This document shows, one piece after another, positions 1 through 10,340 of a stretch of DNA of 52,296 nt. The notes beneath the pieces are model-generated. The model did no database searches and was not told where the DNA came from. It saw only the letters and a program-made list of their open reading frames with translations. Source of the DNA: an uncultured Verrucomicrobiota bacterium (GTDB taxonomy: Bacteria > Verrucomicrobiota > Verrucomicrobiia > Opitutales > Seribacteraceae). The position numbers and the translations under genes were made by a program. The DNA lies in assembly GCA_902618175.1 (NCBI GenBank), contig CACMZN010000010.1:1-52296 (forward strand). The letters are read 5' to 3'. Numbering within the stretch: the first letter of the stretch is position 1; the number at the start of each line of letters is the position of its first letter.

Positions 1-3000
1 GTGATCTGTCCGTTGGCCGCATTGATGGAAATTCCTGGAGGAAGTCCGGCAGCGGTGTAGCTAAGTGAACCACCACCAAAAGCAGTAGGTGTGAAGGGAG
101 TCATGGCGACGTTATTCTTTGCGGATACCTCGTCGCGGGTATCTTCGAAGTAGGGTGGGCCGGCAAGGTTGGCGAAATTAACGAAGGAATTGCCTGGAAC
201 CTGGCTTTTGTAAACGGTGTCTATCCAACGCTCGTGACGGGATACCTTGTGAAAAGTCATTTCATCCTGAACCGAGCCAGCTGCATTGTTCTCACGACGC
301 CTACCTAACATGATCTCGGTGACTTTGGAACTATCCTGCATGTCCTTGGACTCCTGAAATACACCGTTCAAGTATATCTTAGCTTTACCGTTGCTGGAGG
401 TAAAGTAGACATGCTTCCAAATTCCAGCCTGCATCTTGGTGGGAGTGGTGTCCCAGGTGTAGGCCCAGATTCCGTTGTTGTCATCTCCTCCCTCGATGAA
501 GGCTCTGGGTGGATTGACGTCGTTGGCAACCAATCGAAGATCGCCTCCGCTGTTTGTTCCCATTGCCCAATATCCGCACCAGTTTTGAGCATCATCTTGG
601 ATACCCTTGATCCAGGTACCAACGGAGAAGTTGTCTAGAGTAAGGTCACCCGAAACATTAGTTGCCTTAAACCCGTTTTTTGCATTCACAGCGAAACTAT
701 AGGCGCCTCCGGCTATGGAAGTGCTGTCGTAGTTAGGAACAGAAGAGGAATCGGCCACGGCCGCATGGTTGTCGTGTGGCCCGGAGTCCACTGCGGTGGC
801 TCCCTGTGCTTGGTCAAGATGGTACACTCCCAGGTAACTGGACCATGCTGATCCATCTGCGGTGTAACTCGGTGAGGCGGCGGCGGTATTGCCCCAACGC
901 ATGATGATCTTGTCATTGCGGACCATGCTCGGTACGCTCAACCACACAACCGACTTACCTGATTGATTCCAGCTTGCGATTTCATATTTCAATTCAACTC
1001 CGGAACTTGACTGGAAGCGGAGATCTTCCCCATTCGCCAGGCTAAGCGAATGACGAAATCCGGCGGCTTTGAAGGTTGCATTGTTTTCATCGAGGACGAC
1101 CATAAGGTTGAAGTCGTTGATGGGGGTGTAATCGACCCCAATCAAATCAACCTCACGCAGACCCAGATAAGTATCGCTGCCGGAGGCTTGAGTGATGAGA
1201 AGCTTGTAGTAGGTGTAATCTCCAGGGGTGTCCACTGTAAAGGTCCGCTCCTGGTTGCTGGTCCAACTGGTCTGATGGTTTGAGGAAGAACTGTTCATGT
1301 CATCTATCGCCGTCCAAGCCGATCCATTGTTGGATCCGTAGAGAACAAAAGCCTTGGGACCACGATTGGCAAAGTTTTCTCCCTGACCGAGTAATTTGTA
1401 CTGAGTTACCCGAAAAGGGTGAATGAATTCCCAAATCAAATCAACGTTGGGCAAAGCGCTCTGCTGAGGCATCCAGCGGTTTCCACCCCCGCCCGTAGTT
1501 TTATCCTGATCAAATGCCTTAGCCAGTGCGTAACTGGTGTGAGTGGGCGCGCTTGAGGATATGGAGGCTTCCGCAAGGGTGGCTGAACGGGTCATGCCGG
1601 TGAGGTCAGTGGTGAGTTCGAGAGAATATTCGAAGGGTGCGTTGTCCCCGATGGTTAGACTGATTTGTTTGAAGTCGGTTCCATTGGCATTGGTGGCGCC
1701 GACGCGGAAAGTAACGACTCCACCTGCCGTCGGAGTTCCCGAGACCACTCCGGTAGCGGCATTTATATTCATCCAGGCAGGAGCATCGGAAAGATTGAAA
1801 CTGGTGGGAGCATTGGTGGCAGTGACTTGGTAGGAGAAAGCCATTCCGGTGGCTGCAGTGGCGCTGGTGGCGCTGGTAATGGAAATCCAGGGTTGTCCGA
1901 CGTCACCCAGTCCTCCTCCATAAATCCGCGAAATCTCTGAATCACTCAGAAAAACATTGTAGAAGCGAACGTCGTCCAGCCAGATGTTTGCATGGTCACC
2001 AATGTTGGGTGAAGCTGAGTCGTAGTTTCCAGAATTATCCCGTGCGCCAAGGACCAACGCGGAGTCCGACACGTTGACTGCGCCGGATCGGTCTTCGCTT
2101 ATGTAAAGTGCTCCGTTGATGAAGAACTTGCGTTTTCCGCCTCCCCAAACTCCCGCCACGTGTGTCCAGGATGATGGATTGATGTTGCCCACGAACTCAT
2201 CTTCACCCGGACCGATGAGTTTGAAGGAAAACTGTTGGTTTCCGCCATGCCTGCGGATTGCCCAGCCTTGGCCATTTTCTCCACGTTTCGATATCCAGGG
2301 CTCCCAGCTTCCATCGGGTAATTCCTTGATCCATGCGGCTATGGTAAATTGGTTGCCACCATCGAAAGTATTTTGCCCGGGAGTTGATACCACCACATAG
2401 TGATTCCCATTCAAATCGACCGATTTTCCGGTACCGGTGGGAGTGTCGGTTTTGTGCTGGGAGGCTACGTTGGCGTGGGAAATGTTCTTAAGCAGTCCAT
2501 GGTTGTTGTTGCCTGATGAGTCACGGACGGTCGCATTGGTGTCGTCGTCAAACTTCCACCAGCCGAGTAAGTTGGCGCTGCGGGTAGGGCTGGTCTGGAT
2601 TGCGCTGGGTGTGAAACTGACGGTCGAAGACGCCCAGGTATCACCAACCCAGTTCGAAGCGAGGGTTCGGAAATAATAGATTGTGGGAGCGGTGAGACCA
2701 CTTGTGATTTCACCGATGAGGTTTCCGGGTTGGGCATTGTTAACGACGATGACGTTGTCCCAAGATGATGCGGTGGTTCCTCCATCGTTGTCTCCCCAAT
2801 AGAATTTGAGAGTAGTGGTGTCGCCACCCGTACTTTGCAGATTGACGTTGAATTTGGCCGCGGAGGAGGTGATTTCAGTGGCGGCGTGGAGAGAACCCAG
2901 AATAGGAGCGCTGACCGAGGTAGGTGTGGTGAAAGCTTGTACGGCAGACCAGGAAGTACCTCCAGTTCCGCCGCTCCCCGCATTGTCACCTTTGAAGATG

Positions 3001-6000
3001 TAATAATAAGTGGTGCCGCCACTCAGTCCGGTCACGTCATGAGCAAGGGCAACCGCTCCCTTGCTGCCTAGAGCATAGTTGCTGTCCCAATTTGCGGCAG
3101 TGGTGCTGGCGTTGTTGTCGCCCCAGTAAACCGTGATGGTGGCATCCCGACCTCCGGTGTTGGTTACCAAGCCCTTGAGTTTTGCTCCGTTCATGACCAG
3201 ATTGGCGGGTGCTTCTACTGAAAGAAGCGGGGAGGAGATTGGAATGGTGATGGTCAGAACTTTAGTCGCTGATTGAGTCGAAGAAGTGGATTGGGCAGAA
3301 AGAGTAACTTCATATTGTCCACCGGCGAGGGGCGATCCGGTAATGGCGCCTGTACCCAAATTACAAGTCAGTCCAGGAGGTAAATTTGCTGCTTCGAAAG
3401 CGGGGTTGGCGACATTGGTGGTGATGGTGTAACTAAAGGCGGAACCGACTGTTCCCGAGGCAGTAGAGGAGCTGCTGATGAGGGGTGCAGCAGAGGAAGT
3501 GGTGCTTGACTTGAAAAGGTGAGAGGTGGGCAGACTACCAGCCAGGCCCCATTTGTGCGCGAGATAACCTTCCATAGCCTGTCTGCTTGAAGGTGAAAGA
3601 ACCGTATTCATTACGATTAATTCCCCAATGTGTCCGTTGAGCGCTTGTCCATTGTTGTAGCGGTTGCCGATTTGCCAGTAGGTTGCGGTACCAGCGGAGT
3701 ATCCGCCACCTTGCGTTGCCAATTCGGATCCGTTCAGGGAAATGCGAAATATGGAGGCGTCGCTCTCGTAGGAAAACAAATGAACACCAGTTGCGGGAAA
3801 TGAAGCATATGCGCTGTTCATGTTGGCTCGGTAATTAAGAAAGGAAGAGGATCTGCTCTCTGAGTATGTGCCGTTTACGAACCGGTCGTTGTTTTGGGAA
3901 TTGGTTCCAATGATGTTGTAGGTTTTGACCGAAGCCTCGTCCAACTTGACTACGGCAAACCAGCTTGCTGCGGAAGGAAAGTCCGAGGCAGGACTGGTCG
4001 TTTGCATGTCGTCGCCGTTGTCTTCAGAACCTGAGTCTTGATTGAAGCGAACCGCGGTCTTGGAGTTGATTTGATTTGTTTGAACCGTAGGCTGATCACC
4101 GGATGTGGTCTGAGTAAAATGATTGCCGTTTCCCGATTTGTCCTGCCAAAGAGCAAGGGAATTCCCATCGCCTGCTGCAGAACTGGCCGCCGAATCTTGC
4201 CAGAGTGTGTTTGAGGAATCGGCGTCCAACCAAATTTTGAGGTTGGATGGGTTGATGGTGGTGGGTGAGGCAGTGAGTCCGCCGGCATTGCTGGTGGAAA
4301 AAATGCCCAAGCTGTCTGAGATCACGTCGCCTGATCCGTTGGAGGCAGCGGTTCGGAAGTAGTAGACCTTGCCTGCTTCCAAACCGGTCAGATTGGTTGA
4401 GAACGAACCAGTACCTAGGACCCCCATGGCCACTTGGTTATCCCAACTGGAAAGGTTCGCGTAGTTGCTGCCGGCATCGTTGTCACCCCAGACAAAATAT
4501 ACGGTAGGATTTTCTCCACCTGTGCTTGAAAGCGTACCATTCAAAGTAGCCGTGGAAGCAGCGGGTGAGATCAGGGCAGAAATGGTGTTGCTGGCATTGA
4601 CGTCCCCGAGGGTGGGGGCGGTGAGGCTCGCCAGAGTGGAGAAAGTACCTGCTGAGGCAGTCCATTTCAAGCTGCCGCCTGCATTTTCCACGGCGAGGCG
4701 GTACCGATAAGTGGAATTGAAGGTAAGTCCGCTGAGAACACGACTGAAGGATCCCGACTTCTGGCCTTCCAAGGTGTAGTGCTGAGCCCAGGCGCTTACG
4801 TTGCTGTCTCCTCGATCGGCGGAATCCACAAGAAAATGCACTTTGCAATCCGTATCAGTGGGATCGACGAAGGATCCTTTGAGAGTGGCTCCGTACATAC
4901 CCAAGTCTGTGGCTCCGCCATCGGAGATGGAACTGGGCAATGGATATGCCTTGAATACCATGGCTTTTGTGGTTTTGCCAAACCCGTTGGTAGCCATGAG
5001 GTTGACTGCGTGTTCAGTACCAGTGTTGGCGGGGGTGCCACTGGCGGTACCTGTGATGGCTCCGGTATTGGCGTCAATGTTCAAACCACTTGGCAGTCCG
5101 GAAGCAGACCAGGCTGGAGCATAGGCGCTGACCGGAACGGTGAAAGTGGGCTGTATGGAAAGAGTCGTGCCGGCGTTGAAGGGAACCAAGGTGTCGGTGG
5201 ATATGACTACTGCACCGGATTCGCTTCCTCCAAGGGAATATAAACTGCTCACTTCACTGTCGGTGAAGGCTATGTTGTAGAGACGAATGTTTTGCAGGCT
5301 ACCTTTGAACCACTGGTTGTTGCCATCCCCATTGGAACCGATGTAGATGTTGTTCTGTTGATTGACGCCAACGACGTCGCTGATGTTTTTAGCCTGTGAG
5401 GGCGCGCCGTTGATGTAGGTCTTGGCAACCCCGGGATTTCCCTGGTTGGTCAACGTAATCATGCTCCACTGTTCGGGTGACACGCGGTAGGCGTCATTCA
5501 CCCCGTCACTGGTGTTTGATCCCAAACTAAAGCGGTGGTGAATGTAGCCACCATTCGAATTGTCGTGGTTTCCAAGGGTTAAGTAGTAATCCCGACCGTT
5601 GCGCGTGAAAACTCCTCCCCAGCCCGAAGAGTGTATTTCGTGACGTAACCATAGGTTGAGTGTATATTGTCCATTATTGGACATACGCATGGCCCGGTGA
5701 TTGATGAGGGTGATCTTATTGTTGGCGGATCCATCGAAACGAAAGGAGGATCCCGCCAACCCGGGAAATCGTCCGATGGTACCTTCCACCTTGCCAGTCA
5801 ATCCATGAGGACCCCAATCTTGTACGACCGTTGCGTTTTCAGCTTCACCAAGGGGAATATAAAGAGCAAGGTTGGATTCCTTGGTGACCGGTGGACGAAA
5901 CAAGATTTCTTTGTGCCCAGCATTGCTTCGTTCGCCGGTTATGGATGAACTGGCCGCGCCTTCCTTGAATTTTATCTTAATGCGGGACGGATTGGTGGTG

Positions 6001-9000
6001 GGATTGAGATTGAGTATGTAGTTGGCTCCGGAGCCAGAGATACTGGCTACGGTGGCACCAGTGACGGATACCTTGTCGTTGGTCAGTCCCACGGAGGTGG
6101 GCTGGTTGGATTTGTAGGGATGACTACCTGCAAGGGCTCCCGTCAATCCCCACTTATGTGCAAGATAACCTTCCACTTTGAGTCGATCAGAGGCCGACAG
6201 CGCGCTGTCATAAAGAAGAATTTCAGCAATGTCGGCTCCAAGATATCCTCCATTGTAGGATACGTTTCGGGCAATCATGAGATTCGCCAGGTTTAACCCG
6301 GATGCGGCTTGAAAGGGAATGACCTGCGCACTGAAGTTGGCCGCGTTGCCGGAACCATCGTTGCCTGGACGGTCTATTTTCCAGTTGGGAGCCGTGTAAT
6401 CGTTTCCGGTATTATTCCAACAGGAAAGAACTCGTTGCCAATTACCGTCGGCGGAATCTGAACTTTGCGCGACCAGATAAACTTCCACCGCTCCCGTAAC
6501 CGAACGGATGTCGCCGACATTCAACCAATCGTTGGTGCCGTCGAAGCGGACAACCGTTTTGGAAGCCAGACCCCCTGAAACAACCAAGGGTTGATTGGCG
6601 GAAGTGGTCTGCACCGCATGATGTCTTTTGCCGCTCTTGTCTATCCAAGAGTTCAATGCGTTGGACGAATGGACAAGAGAATCCGCATCGTCGGCATCAA
6701 GCCAAAGTGCCAGCCCTTCAAGGCTGCCTGGTTTGAAAGAAGTGGAGAAACCATTCGAAAATCCTGTAACCGACTGATCCGAGCCGTCTTTCTTGAAGGA
6801 AATGCTTACGGGTATGGGGTAGGTTTGAGTAGGACTGGTAACTGTGAACTCAGCGGACAAACCGGATCCAATCCCTGAGGGCGAGCTTTTGTTTGGATGG
6901 TTGGCAGGCAATCGCGAAACCAAACCCCATTTGTGGGCAAGGTATCCCTCGACAGCTTGCCTCTCGACTTCGTTCAGGACACGATCGAATGCGATGAACT
7001 CAGCAACTTCACACTTGGAATATTCATTGGAAGTCTGCCATCCGCCGAATTGCAGCTGCTTGGGCATGTAATTGCTGTCGTGTGAGGTGGTCGAATCAAC
7101 GTTACCTGATCGCGCCCCGTTAAAGAAGGTATTGCCTTGGTCGATTGTATTCATGGATGCACTGTGGATATGAAAGAGTTGATCTACAGAACTACCCTCT
7201 TGGGTCGTCCACCCCTGGAAGAACCATCTTTCCATTCGATTGTAGGCAAAGCCAAAGGCCCAATTATTCGAACGATCGGAAATTACCCGGTTGGTGTTTG
7301 TCGGATGGGTGTAACGAGCTACGGAAAACATGGTAAAAGATCCACCCCCGCCCCAGTAATTGGGGGAATAGAGAGCATCGTCTCCATCGAAGTTGACCAC
7401 TCCATAACCGGCGAATTTTGCCCGTGTCGGATTACCGGAACTCGTCATATTGTAGCCGTTTCCGGACTTGTCTGTCCAAGTACTTACAGCGTCTCCCACA
7501 TTGTAGCCAGTGTCGGTTGTTCCGTCTCCATTGAGGTCAGTGGCATCGTACCACATCTCGATTCCATCAAGGGAGCTGGTAGACAAAGAAGCGGGAAAGG
7601 ACGCGTTGAAGGAAATATTGGTTAGGTCGTTTCCAAAAAGACCACCATTGCCCGCAGCTGCATTGGCAGCGATCGACAAAGTCAGCGGAGAAGGGAAAAC
7701 CGTTGGCCTGACTCGGAAGGTGTAAGTGTGGCCACCACCCCCTGAACCTGAGAAGTTGGTCACTTGCCCGCCGGTCACAACCACATCGTCCTTGGTGAAT
7801 CCAGCAACTGGGAAATTCGAACCACCCCTTTGGAAGGTGATGCTCACCGGTATGTTGGACGAATTTGCGTATTCATCGACCGTGATCACGGGCAGGGTGG
7901 GAGTGTAGTAGTCTTCTCCAACACCACCAGCATATAAGGCGGCGACGTGGGTGCTGTTCAATTCAGCCTGATAAAGTCTGAAATCGTCGATGGTGCCTGT
8001 AAAGTTGGTCACGTTCCCGCGCCCTGTGCCATCGCCACCGATTTGGAAGTTTTTGGAGTCGCTGATGTTGAAAGTAAAGTTATCTGGACCGGTTTTTGAA
8101 ACTTCAATTCCATCAACGAAGAGTTTCACATCCCCAATGTTTCCACCGGCCTCTTTGCTCACCACAAGGTGATGCCAATTTCCATCATAAAAAGAATTGA
8201 CTGTGGCGGCAGCTCCCCCGGCATTATCCAACCGAAACTTGCCGGCATCGAAACAAAGGGTGGCCCGAGCTCCCGTAGAATTAAAACCCCAACTGGCGAT
8301 ACTTTGCTGTGGAGTGCCGGTCTTGGTTGTGGATTTTACCCAAAGAGCAATGCCGAACGCATTGGTGCCGGTTACCCCCGAAAAGGACGGAACGCTCACA
8401 ATGTCCCCAGTTCCGTCGAGTTCCAGGGCGAATCCTTTTTTGCCGGTTACCCAAGTAGGATCTCCACCAAATGTACTGTTTCGCCCGTATTTGGATCGGT
8501 CGATGGTGGTGGTTCCGGTGCCTTCATCGAAAGGAAGATAGAGTAACAGATCATTTTCCAAAGTTAAGATGTTTCTGAACTGGGTAACAGCTGAACCCAC
8601 TGCTGTAAGCCCTCCGGAACTTGTGGTTGCAGCACCAGCTGGAACACTCAGATTTATGATCGCGGGGTAAGAAGTTGGTACGAGGTTAAAGGTGTATGTG
8701 TGACCACTTCCGGAAAAATTACTTATTCTGGCATTAGTGACGTTTATGTCGGAAGAGGTGAAATTCGTGACGGACACGTTGGAGTTGTCTTGCTTGAAGG
8801 TAACGCTGCCCGATATCGGCGAACTGGCTGCTGTACCAGCTAGGGAAAAGACTGGGGCGGCGACACTAGGCTTTTTGAGCAGAACAATGCGGGCGGGACG
8901 ACGGCTTGTGGTCGAATCGTAAGTGTTGGTGTCTCTGTCCGTGGTTATGGAAATCTGGTCGTTTGCATTAAGATCGCCGAGCAAGGCAACGAGTGTTCCG

Positions 9001-10340
9001 GATGAGTGGTTGTGGCCTACCGTCGAGCGAATGTAATGAGATTGAATCGACGCTCCGGGAACAGGTGAACCATTTACGTTGACGGATACCTTGGGACTTA
9101 CGCGAACGCCGGTGGAATTAAGTTCGTCGTTGTACAAGAGCAAGTAATCCCCATCGGAATCAACGGAGACTTGGTGCGAGTTGGAACTGGTTGAGTGAGT
9201 GTACTTGGCGGCATCTATGGTTTCTTGGGTGGACCATTTGACCGATCCGGGCCTATTCCATTCGTTGGGGACCGAATAAGTGGTTTGGGAGCCGGTTGCG
9301 GAAAATAAACTATCAGCATTGGCGAGTTTCTCGATGAATAGGGAGCCTTTTTCACCACTTGGTACGGTGGTACTGGTAGTAACCGAGGAACGCCTGGAAA
9401 CGTCAAAAGTAAGAATTTGATTAGCAGAAGCAGTGCTGACCAGACCAACCCAATGCAGTGAAGACTTGTTTATCCCATCAGCATTTCTTAAGTAGCCTTG
9501 AGAAGCCACACCGCCGACCACTTCGCTCCCAGCCAACTTGACGGTTAGTTTTGGGGCAACCCGCGCTCCCGTTGATTGAAGAGGCAAGTTAACGAAAACA
9601 AGGTATTTACCGGCGGAATCCAGAGTAATGTTGTGGGAGTTGACGGAGTCGCTGTGAGTGAAGCCTGAATCCGCCAAATCATTGTCCCATTGAAGGGCGG
9701 AATCACTTGCAGGGTTAAAATCGTTGCCTGCAACCGTACCGGTCGTGGTGGCGGAAAAAACAGTTCGGGATGCGGAAACTTTCTCGCAATAAAGCGAACA
9801 TGTGCCGATTTTGACTGAATTCGCATGAGTATCTATGTTTTTTGCGAAGATTTCAATGTAATCGTTGGCAGAGAGATTTGGAACCAAAAGGTGAAAATGG
9901 CCGCTTGAGCGAATGTGTCCTGATTCGTGACGTAAATATGTACTCCGAGTTGAACCTTCGGGAATTGCAACGCCGTTTTTGCGTAAGACGAATTCGACCT
10001 GAGATCGATTGCTTGAAATCCTACTGTTTTCTTCAAGTGGTCCGGTGAAGGCGAAGAAATAATCGCCGTTTGTCTTGACCTTAATGCGAGTCGGAGCGGA
10101 GGCGTTGTAGTCAAAAGTACCCTGATCCAAATTCGAAGAGCTCCATTTGATTGCTTTTGAAGAGTTGGCTACCGTGGAATTGTTGTCTGAGAATGTGGTG
10201 CCGGAAAGGGACGCGCCTCCTTCGACGGTAGCTTTGAGGGTTCGACCGCTTTCCATGCTTAATAGAATAAACAAGACTAGCAAGGAGCGGATTGGGAATA
10301 CTTTCGGACAGCTGGTGTGGATGAATTCAGGCTTCTTCAT
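1..10340 (-). CDS. Giant secreted multidomain lectin-like (LamG) protein, 3' end missing
   Basis: A single frame runs without a stop from ATG at 10340 to the left edge, at least 3,446 residues, so the C-terminus and any anchor or sorting signal are not visible. I checked the frame at several points (about 500, 4790 and 7796) and it is continuous. An in-frame stop (TAA) lies about 25 codons upstream and no other ATG lies between. Residues 1-37 form a signal peptide with the core SLLVLFILLS. Approximate order: three tandem 150-residue beta repeats (40-492), a Big_12-like Ig domain, LamG, a second Ig, two AHKWGL-type ConA units (927-1147, 1207-1407), LamG, a putative-Ig domain, two FN3-like units, a third AHKWGL unit (2029-2273), putative-Ig, two FN3-like units, LamG (about 2585-2808), putative-Ig, F5/8 type C (2913-3070), DUF2341, LamG, putative-Ig. 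No catalytic domain was seen. It is probably an extracellular adhesin or glycan binder. Domain limits were read by eye. Confidence 0.85.
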   Translation of the reverse strand, partial: MKKPEFIHTSCPKVFPIRSLLVLFILLSMESGRTLKATVEGGASLSGTTFSDNNSTVANSSKAIKWSSSNLDQGTFDYNASAPTRIKVKTNGDYFFAFTGPLEENSRISSNRSQVEFVLRKNGVAIPEGSTRSTYLRHESGHIRSSGHFHLLVPNLSANDYIEIFAKNIDTHANSVKIGTCSLYCEKVSASRTVFSATTTGTVAGNDFNPASDSALQWDNDLADSGFTHSDSVNSHNITLDSAGKYLVFVNLPLQSTGARVAPKLTVKLAGSEVVGGVASQGYLRNADGINKSSLHWVGLVSTASANQILTFDVSRRSSVTTSTTVPSGEKGSLFIEKLANADSLFSATGSQTTYSVPNEWNRPGSVKWSTQETIDAAKYTHSTSSNSHQVSVDSDGDYLLLYNDELNSTGVRVSPKVSVNVNGSPVPGASIQSHYIRSTVGHNHSSGTLVALLGDLNANDQISITTDRDTNTYDSTTSRRPARIVLLKKPSVAAPVFSLAGTAASSPISGSVTFKQDNSNVSVTNFTSSDINVTNARISNFSGSGHTYTFNLVPTSYPAIINLSVPAGAATTSSGGLTAVGSAVTQFRNILTLENDLLLYLPFDEGTGTTTIDRSKYGRNSTFGGDPTWVTGKKGFALELDGTGDIVSVPSFSGVTGTNAFGIALWVKSTTKTGTPQQSIASWGFNSTGARATLCFDAGKFRLDNAGGAAATVNSFYDGNWHHLVVSKEAGGNIGDVKLFVDGIEVSKTGPDNFTFNISDSKNFQIGGDGTGRGNVTNFTGTIDDFRLYQAELNSTHVAALYAGGVGEDYYTPTLPVITVDEYANSSNIPVSITFQRGGSNFPVAGFTKDDVVVTGGQVTNFSGSGGGGHTYTFRVRPTVFPSPLTLSIAANAAAGNGGLFGNDLTNISFNASFPASLSTSSLDGIEMWYDATDLNGDGTTDTGYNVGDAVSTWTDKSGNGYNMTSSGNPTRAKFAGYGVVNFDGDDALYSPNYWGGGGSFTMFSVARYTHPTNTNRVISDRSNNWAFGFAYNRMERWFFQGWTTQEGSSVDQLFHIHSASMNTIDQGNTFFNGARSGNVDSTTSHDSNYMPKQLQFGGWQTSNEYSKCEVAEFIAFDRVLNEVERQAVEGYLAHKWGLVSRLPANHPNKSSPSGIGSGLSAEFTVTSPTQTYPIPVSISFKKDGSDQSVTGFSNGFSTSFKPGSLEGLALWLDADDADSLVHSSNALNSWIDKSGKRHHAVQTTSANQPLVVSGGLASKTVVRFDGTNDWLNVGDIRSVTGAVEVYLVAQSSDSADGNWQRVLSCWNNTGNDYTAPNWKIDRPGNDGSGNAANFSAQVIPFQAASGLNLANLMIARNVSYNGGYLGADIAEILLYDSALSASDRLKVEGYLAHKWGLTGALAGSHPYKSNQPTSVGLTNDKVSVTGATVASISGSGANYILNLNPTTNPSRIKIKFKEGAASSSITGERSNAGHKEILFRPPVTKESNLALYIPLGEAENATVVQDWGPHGLTGKVEGTIGRFPGLAGSSFRFDGSANNKITLINHRAMRMSNNGQYTLNLWLRHEIHSSGWGGVFTRNGRDYYLTLGNHDNSNGGYIHHRFSLGSNTSDGVNDAYRVSPEQWSMITLTNQGNPGVAKTYINGAPSQAKNISDVVGVNQQNNIYIGSNGDGNNQWFKGSLQNIRLYNIAFTDSEVSSLYSLGGSESGAVVISTDTLVPFNAGTTLSIQPTFTVPVSAYAPAWSASGLPSGLNIDANTGAITGTASGTPANTGTEHAVNLMATNGFGKTTKAMVFKAYPLPSSISDGGATDLGMYGATLKGSFVDPTDTDCKVHFLVDSADRGDSNVSAWAQHYTLEGQKSGSFSRVLSGLTFNSTYRYRLAVENAGGSLKWTASAGTFSTLASLTAPTLGDVNASNTISALISPAASTATLNGTLSSTGGENPTVYFVWGDNDAGSNYANLSSWDNQVAMGVLGTGSFSTNLTGLEAGKVYYFRTAASNGSGDVISDSLGIFSTSNAGGLTASPTTINPSNLKIWLDADSSNTLWQDSAASSAAGDGNSLALWQDKSGNGNHFTQTTSGDQPTVQTNQINSKTAVRFNQDSGSEDNGDDMQTTSPASDFPSAASWFAVVKLDEASVKTYNIIGTNSQNNDRFVNGTYSESRSSSFLNYRANMNSAYASFPATGVHLFSYESDASIFRISLNGSELATQGGGYSAGTATYWQIGNRYNNGQALNGHIGELIVMNTVLSPSSRQAMEGYLAHKWGLAGSLPTSHLFKSSTTSSAAPLISSSSTASGTVGSAFSYTITTNVANPAFEAANLPPGLTCNLGTGAITGSPLAGGQYEVTLSAQSTSSTQSATKVLTITIPISSPLLSVEAPANLVMNGAKLKGLVTNTGGRDATITVYWGDNNASTTAANWDSNYALGSKGAVALAHDVTGLSGGTTYYYIFKGDNAGSGGTGGTSWSAVQAFTTPTSVSAPILGSLHAATEITSSAAKFNVNLQSTGGDTTTLKFYWGDNDGGTTASSWDNVIVVNNAQPGNLIGEITSGLTAPTIYYFRTLASNWVGDTWASSTVSFTPSAIQTSPTRSANLLGWWKFDDDTNATVRDSSGNNNHGLLKNISHANVASQHKTDTPTGTGKSVDLNGNHYVVVSTPGQNTFDGGNQFTIAAWIKELPDGSWEPWISKRGENGQGWAIRRHGGNQQFSFKLIGPGEDEFVGNINPSSWTHVAGVWGGGKRKFFINGALYISEDRSGAVNVSDSALVLGARDNSGNYDSASPNIGDHANIWLDDVRFYNVFLSDSEISRIYGGGLGDVGQPWISITSATSATAATGMAFSYQVTATNAPTSFNLSDAPAWMNINAATGVVSGTPTAGGVVTFRVGATNANGTDFKQISLTIGDNAPFEYSLELTTDLTGMTRSATLAEASISSSAPTHTSYALAKAFDQDKTTGGGGNRWMPQQSALPNVDLIWEFIHPFRVTQYKLLGQGENFANRGPKAFVLYGSNNGSAWTAIDDMNSSSSNHQTSWTSNQERTFTVDTPGDYTYYKLLITQASGSDTYLGLREVDLIGVDYTPINDFNLMVVLDENNATFKAAGFRHSLSLANGEDLRFQSSSGVELKYEIASWNQSGKSVVWLSVPSMVRNDKIIMRWGNTAAASPSYTADGSAWSSYLGVYHLDQAQGATAVDSGPHDNHAAVADSSSVPNYDSTSIAGGAYSFAVNAKNGFKATNVSGDLTLDNFSVGTWIKGIQDDAQNWCGYWAMGTNSGGDLRLVANDVNPPRAFIEGGDDNNGIWAYTWDTTPTKMQAGIWKHVYFTSSNGKAKIYLNGVFQESKDMQDSSKVTEIMLGRRRENNAAGSVQDEMTFHKVSRHERWIDTVYKSQVPGNSFVNFANLAGPPYFEDTRDEVSAKNNVAMTPFTPTAFGGGSLSYTAAGLPPGISINAANGQI
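3520..7560 (-). repeat. Three dispersed ConA-like units ending in EGYLAHKWGL
   Basis: Three units of about 200-245 residues, at roughly 6900-7560, 6120-6720 and 3520-4255, each start with a 'W-Y/L-D-A-D/T-D' strand and an 'W-x-D-K-S-G' turn and end with EGYLAHKWGL followed by L(P)-x-x-H. They are separated by putative-Ig, Ig-like, LamG and FN3-like units. The ending is a hallmark I associate with large exoproteins of Verrucomicrobiota and Planctomycetota. At the DNA level the copies differ by many substitutions. Confidence 0.65.
8865..10218 (-). repeat. Three tandem ~150-residue beta repeats in the giant protein
   Basis: Protein-level repeats at about residues 40-188, 189-340 and 341-492. 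Each shows the same order of motifs: a W-x-D/S stretch, an H-(S)-x-S/N-x-H stretch, a 'D-x-G-D/K-Y-L/F' strand, a 'V-x-x-N/A-G' turn, a 'G/S-x-Y-L/I-R' strand, then 'S-S-G/L-H'. The copies are diverged in sequence, so this is an old domain duplication and not a recent DNA duplication. I do not assign a named family. Confidence 0.6.

Noticed and set aside
2465-3022. Open minus-strand frame of 185 codons inside the giant gene
   Set aside because: It lies in another frame of the same strand as the giant protein; its sequence is Pro/Ser/Thr-rich without domain features, as expected for a shifted reading of LamG/FN3 repeats.
4779-5243. Plus-strand open frame of 154 codons
   Set aside because: Gly/Ser-rich antisense reading of the giant gene; no start signal and no recognisable fold.
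7137-7625. Plus-strand open frame of 162 codons
   Set aside because: Antisense to a ConA-like unit of the giant protein whose frame is continuous; composition is not protein-like.
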